Assembly (NCBI GenBank): GCA_015064155.1
Contig: SVST01000010.1
Span: forward strand, 1-64,000
Direction of reading: 5' to 3'
DNA from: Oscillospiraceae bacterium
GTDB lineage: Bacteria; Bacillota; Clostridia; Oscillospirales; CAG-272
DNA length: 64,000 bases
Position numbers and translations under genes: made by a program. The notes below the pieces were generated by a model. It was given only the letters and a program-made list of their open reading frames with translations, was not told the DNA's origin and did not search any database. The first letter of the stretch is position 1, and the number at the start of each line of letters is the position of its first letter. Positions 62,423 through 64,000 of this stretch are shown here, piece after piece.

Positions 62423-62500
62423 ATGGTTACGTACGAAGCCTTGTTTGCTTTTACTATGGTACTCATTACATTTGCGGCTCTGTTTGTGAGCCGTAAATAA
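62423..62500 (+). CDS. Small hydrophobic type I toxin-like peptide (holin-like)
   Basis: A 25-residue peptide too short to be listed alone in the ORF track: MVTYEALFAFTMVLITFAAL then FVSRK. The polar Met-Val-Thr-Tyr-Glu-Ala-Leu-Phe start, single membrane helix and basic end match the 'putative holin-like toxin' peptides of Firmicutes, which belong to type I toxin-antitoxin loci. The ribosome binding site is weak (GGA), as in toxin mRNAs whose translation is blocked by folding. An overlapping ORF in another frame starts at 62391 behind a strong AGGAGTGG and could be a leader; the longer frame from 62252 starts inside the promoter and is rejected. Confidence 0.65.
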   Translation: MVTYEALFAFTMVLITFAALFVSRK

Positions 62501-62502
62501 AC

Positions 62503-62545
62503 AAAAAGAAACCGCCTAACTTCCACATAAGGCGGTTTTCTTTTT
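62503..62545. terminator. Shared bidirectional terminator
   Basis: AAACCGCC (62509-62516) pairs with GGCGGTTT (62531-62538). On both strands the stem is followed by TTTCTTTTT or TTCTTTTT. It can end both the toxin RNA and the antisense RNA. Confidence 0.8.
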
Positions 62546-62587
62546 AATCACTTATCTGGGAGCAACCGTCATCGGTGTCCCTTGTCA
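62505..62587 (-). ncRNA. Candidate antisense RNA (type I antitoxin)
   Basis: The minus-strand promoter at 62593-62621 would produce a short RNA of about 80 nt ending at the shared hairpin (62509-62538), complementary to the 3' end of the toxin mRNA. Its 5' end carries the GGGACACC and CGGTTGCTCC blocks also found near the 5' end of the toxin RNA. Start and end are inferred from promoter and hairpin positions. Confidence 0.55.
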
Positions 62588-62592
62588 CACTT

Positions 62593-62621
62593 ATTATACG
62601 CTATTTTACCTAATATGTCAA
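62593..62621 (-). promoter_or_regulatory. Promoter of the antisense RNA
   Basis: Minus strand TTGACA (62621-62616), 17-bp spacer, TATAAT (62598-62593). Perfect boxes, stronger than the toxin promoter. Confidence 0.82.
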
Positions 62622-62865
62622 TAGCTTTTTGAAATGTTTTATAAAACTTTTTGAAATTGTGTAATATTCTAATATCTTTGCACTTACAATTTAGACACAC
62701 TAAATAACAAACATTTTTTAATATAAAAACTCCGGACTTTTTGTGAACGCCGGGGTTATCCGACCTGCAGCTATTAAGGTCAGAAAAGATGGCTACGAGC
62801 ATTATGGTAACTCCGCTTCGCGTTGCGAAGCAAAGCCTTGAAGTATTAGTTCCGCAGCCAAACCG

Positions 62866-62888
62866 AAAAACCACCCAATCGGGTGGCT
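62866..62888 (-). terminator. Small terminator-like hairpin
   Basis: On the minus strand CCACCC (62886-62881) pairs with GGGTGG (62876-62871), then TTTTT follows. It may end transcription coming from the tRNA/repeat side. The remaining 62622-62918 is A/T-rich with no gene I can support. Confidence 0.55.
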
Positions 62889-62918
62889 AAAAATAAATTC
62901 CCCTTGGTAATAGTATCT

Positions 62919-63353
62919 TCGCACTTCGTGCGAAGATACCCACTGCTTGCCGCCGCCTCGCAAGCGGGCGTCGCTCTGCGCAGGGGTATGCGAACCTAAT
63001 TCCGCGTCGCTTCGCTTGCGGAGCAAGGTGAGAATCTGCAGTGACGCGCGCAAAAATATCCTTCCCTTTAAACTAGGATATTCGCACTTCGTGCGAAGAT
63101 ACCCACTGCTTGCCGCCGCCTCGCAAGCGGGCGTCGCTCTGCGCAGGGGTATGCGAACCTAATTCCGCGTCGCTTCGCTTGCGGAGCAAGGTGAGAATCT
63201 GCAGTGACGCGCGCAAAAATATCCTTCCCTTTAAACTAGGATATTCGCACTTCGTGCGAAGATACCCACTGCTTGCCGCCGCCTCGCAAGCGGGCGTCGC
63301 TCTGCGCAGGGGTATGCGAACCTAATTCCGCGTCGCTTCGCTTGCGGAGCAAG
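62919..63353. repeat. Tandem repeat, 163-bp period, about 2.7 copies
   Basis: Units start at about 62919, 63082 and 63245; the third stops near 63353. Each carries a TTCGCACTTCGTGCGAA hairpin and a GC-rich stretch with TCGCAAGCGG. Copies appear identical. The twin ORFs at 62947 and 63110 with the same protein are products of this repeat, not genes. Confidence 0.9.
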
Positions 63354-63367
63354 ATTCGAAGCGACGA

Positions 63368-63428
63368 GTGCCGCAGCCAAAAACAGAGGGTAGCACAAAG
63401 TGCTACCCTCTGTTTTTGGCTGCGGCAC
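63368..63428 (-). terminator. 29-bp perfect hairpin overlapping the tRNA 3' end
   Basis: Arms 63368-63396 and 63400-63428 are exact complements with a 3-nt loop. On the minus strand the left arm of the RNA hairpin begins inside the tRNA acceptor (GTGCCGCAGCCA) and the hairpin holds AAAAACAGAGGG...CCCTCTGTTTTT, with the T run in the second arm. It may terminate the tRNA transcript and, as folded RNA, compete with tRNA folding. Confidence 0.75.
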
Positions 63429-63492
63429 TAGGATTCGAACCTAGGTAATGACGGAGTCAGAGTCCGTTGCCTTACCGCTTGGCGATGCCGCA
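63417..63492 (-). tRNA. tRNA-Gln (anticodon CTG)
   Basis: On the minus strand a 76-nt cloverleaf including encoded CCA. The acceptor stem TGCGGCA/TGCCGCA is perfect, the D-arm holds GCCAAGCGG with TAAGGC, the anticodon arm is ACGGA-CTCTGAC-TCCGT (U33, anticodon CTG, A37), and the T-arm contains GGTTCGAATCC. Anticodon CTG reads CAG codons. It has its own promoter and a large hairpin at its end. Confidence 0.95.
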
Positions 63493-63504
63493 TTCACAAC
63501 GCGT

Positions 63505-63533
63505 ATTATAGCATATCTTCCTCCTTTTGTCAA
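63505..63533 (-). promoter_or_regulatory. Promoter of tRNA-Gln
   Basis: Minus strand TTGACA (63533-63528), 17-bp spacer, TATAAT (63510-63505). Perfect boxes, 13 bp from the tRNA 5' end. Confidence 0.85.
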
Positions 63534-63681
63534 TACTTTTTTCAAAAAATCTCTCTTTATTTTCCAAAAAAAATGCTTTTTATTTGCGTTTATGGTGCAA
63601 AAACGCGCGGTTTGGAGCCTTGCCCCTCTGCCGCGCGTTGCCGATTCGTTTCCCGGTTCGGTCGTCCGTCAAGTCGTGCGC

Positions 63682-63999
63682 TCAAAACAAGCCGCGGAAC
63701 ACCTCCAGCAGCTTAAAGCGCACCCGATACACGGGCTTCTCCGATTCGGTGATGATCTTATATTGCGAGGGGGTCAAGCCGACCCGGATAAAGGCATCCT
63801 CTGCCGTTTGCTTGCTCGCGCTCGCCGAGCCTACACACAGCGGCGGAAAAACACAGCACCACCAGTTCTGTCCCGCGCCCTCCCCGATGCAGACTCGCAA
63901 CGAAAGATACTCTCCCTCGGGAAAGCAAAAGCTCTCGTAATCGCGCGTTGGGTAGTCCTCCATTCCAAACAAAATCGTTACGGGGTCCTCTCTGCCTGC
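63682..63999 (-). CDS. spoIIR: Stage II sporulation protein R, C-terminal part (partial)
   Basis: The frame is open to the window edge, so only the last 105 residues are seen. FPEGEYLSLRVCIGEGAGQNWWCCVFPPLCVG is the hallmark of SpoIIR, which is secreted from the forespore and triggers pro-SigE processing. The Leu-Arg-Val and GxGQNWWC segments are intact. The N-terminal signal and the rest are outside the window. The C-terminal 40 residues (ending KLLEVFRGLF) resemble the extended tails of clostridial forms. The track's 63972 start is a TTG inside the protein. 63534-63681 upstream of the tRNA promoter holds nothing clear. Confidence 0.88.
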   Translation of the reverse strand, partial: AGREDPVTILFGMEDYPTRDYESFCFPEGEYLSLRVCIGEGAGQNWWCCVFPPLCVGSASASKQTAEDAFIRVGLTPSQYKIITESEKPVYRVRFKLLEVFRGLF

Positions 64000-64000
64000 A

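Noticed and set aside
62569-62874. ORF of 101 aa, minus strand
   Set aside because: Crosses the antisense RNA promoter and part of its transcript and is Cys-rich with no motif; no good start site.
62947-63325. Two identical 71-aa ORFs
   Set aside because: Products of the 163-bp tandem repeat; no ribosome binding sites.
62919-63353. Possible CRISPR array
   Set aside because: Period of 163 bp with whole-unit identity, no short repeat with variable spacers and no cas genes.

Overview
The window looks like a chromosomal segment of an anaerobic, spore-forming, gut-type Clostridia (Firmicutes). The support is the C-terminal part of the sporulation protein SpoIIR at the right edge, a three-subunit NAD(P)-linked [FeFe]-hydrogenase with the complete HydE/HydG/HydF maturation set, many close-to-consensus TTGACA-17-TATAAT promoters, and strong AGGAG ribosome binding sites. 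Species cannot be named from the sequence alone.

Layout. 1-560: tail of an IS30-type transposase plus hairpin and MITE-like repeats. 626-5.4 kb: sugar isomerase-like TIM barrel, an NSS-type Na+ symporter, and an MFS and a DMT transporter. 5.5-9.6 kb: small cell-surface polysaccharide operon (GT2, RmlD, Wzm/TagG-like permease with an unusual outer domain, Wzt/TagH-like ATPase). 9.7-15.3 kb: AraC regulator divergent to a MATE exporter, a ceramidase-like hydrolase, and the KDPG aldolase/KDG kinase pair. 15.3-16.55 kb: repeats and large hairpins around a small lipoprotein whose long leader contains an intrinsic terminator. 16.56-25.2 kb: hydrogenase structural operon (hydC-hydB-hydA, minus strand) divergent to the maturation operon (TM1266-like, hydE, hydG, hydF, plus strand); the maturation operon has a 160-nt leader with an internal terminator. 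25.2-28.2 kb: XRE/TPR regulator with two membrane proteins, and a peroxiredoxin.

28.2-53.4 kb: a 25-kb, one-direction capsule/exopolysaccharide locus read from one strong promoter at 53.4 kb. In transcription order it encodes an aminotransferase, a GNAT acyltransferase, two paralogous ATP-grasp ligases, the initiating sugar-phosphate transferase, a third ATP-grasp protein, a CapA-like phosphatase, six GT4 glycosyltransferases, Wzy, Wzx, an acyltransferase broken by a frameshift, CapE-CapF-CapG (UDP-L-FucNAc), a galacturonokinase-like GHMP kinase, a nucleotidyltransferase, UDP-glucuronate 4-epimerase and UDP-glucose dehydrogenase. Together these point to a repeat unit with L-FucNAc, GlcA/GalA and an amino-sugar that may be N-acylated. 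No Wzc/Wzd/Wze regulators were seen.

53.6-61.3 kb: catabolic genes (M55 aminopeptidase, DUF4965-type hydrolase, GH36-like glycosidase, Gfo/Idh/MocA oxidoreductase, sugar isomerase, AraC regulator); the last operon and its regulator share one fully overlapping divergent promoter. 61.4-64 kb: a lipoprotein, a 25-bp perfect inverted repeat, a compact convergent locus that fits a type I toxin-antitoxin module (25-aa hydrophobic peptide plus antisense RNA sharing a bidirectional terminator), a 163-bp tandem repeat, tRNA-Gln(CTG) whose 3' end lies inside a 29-bp perfect palindrome, and partial spoIIR.

The best candidates for something new are the type I toxin-antitoxin-like locus, the two terminator-containing leaders (hyd maturation operon and lipoprotein), the putative uronic-acid salvage branch in the capsule locus, and the aminotransferase/GNAT/ATP-grasp set.
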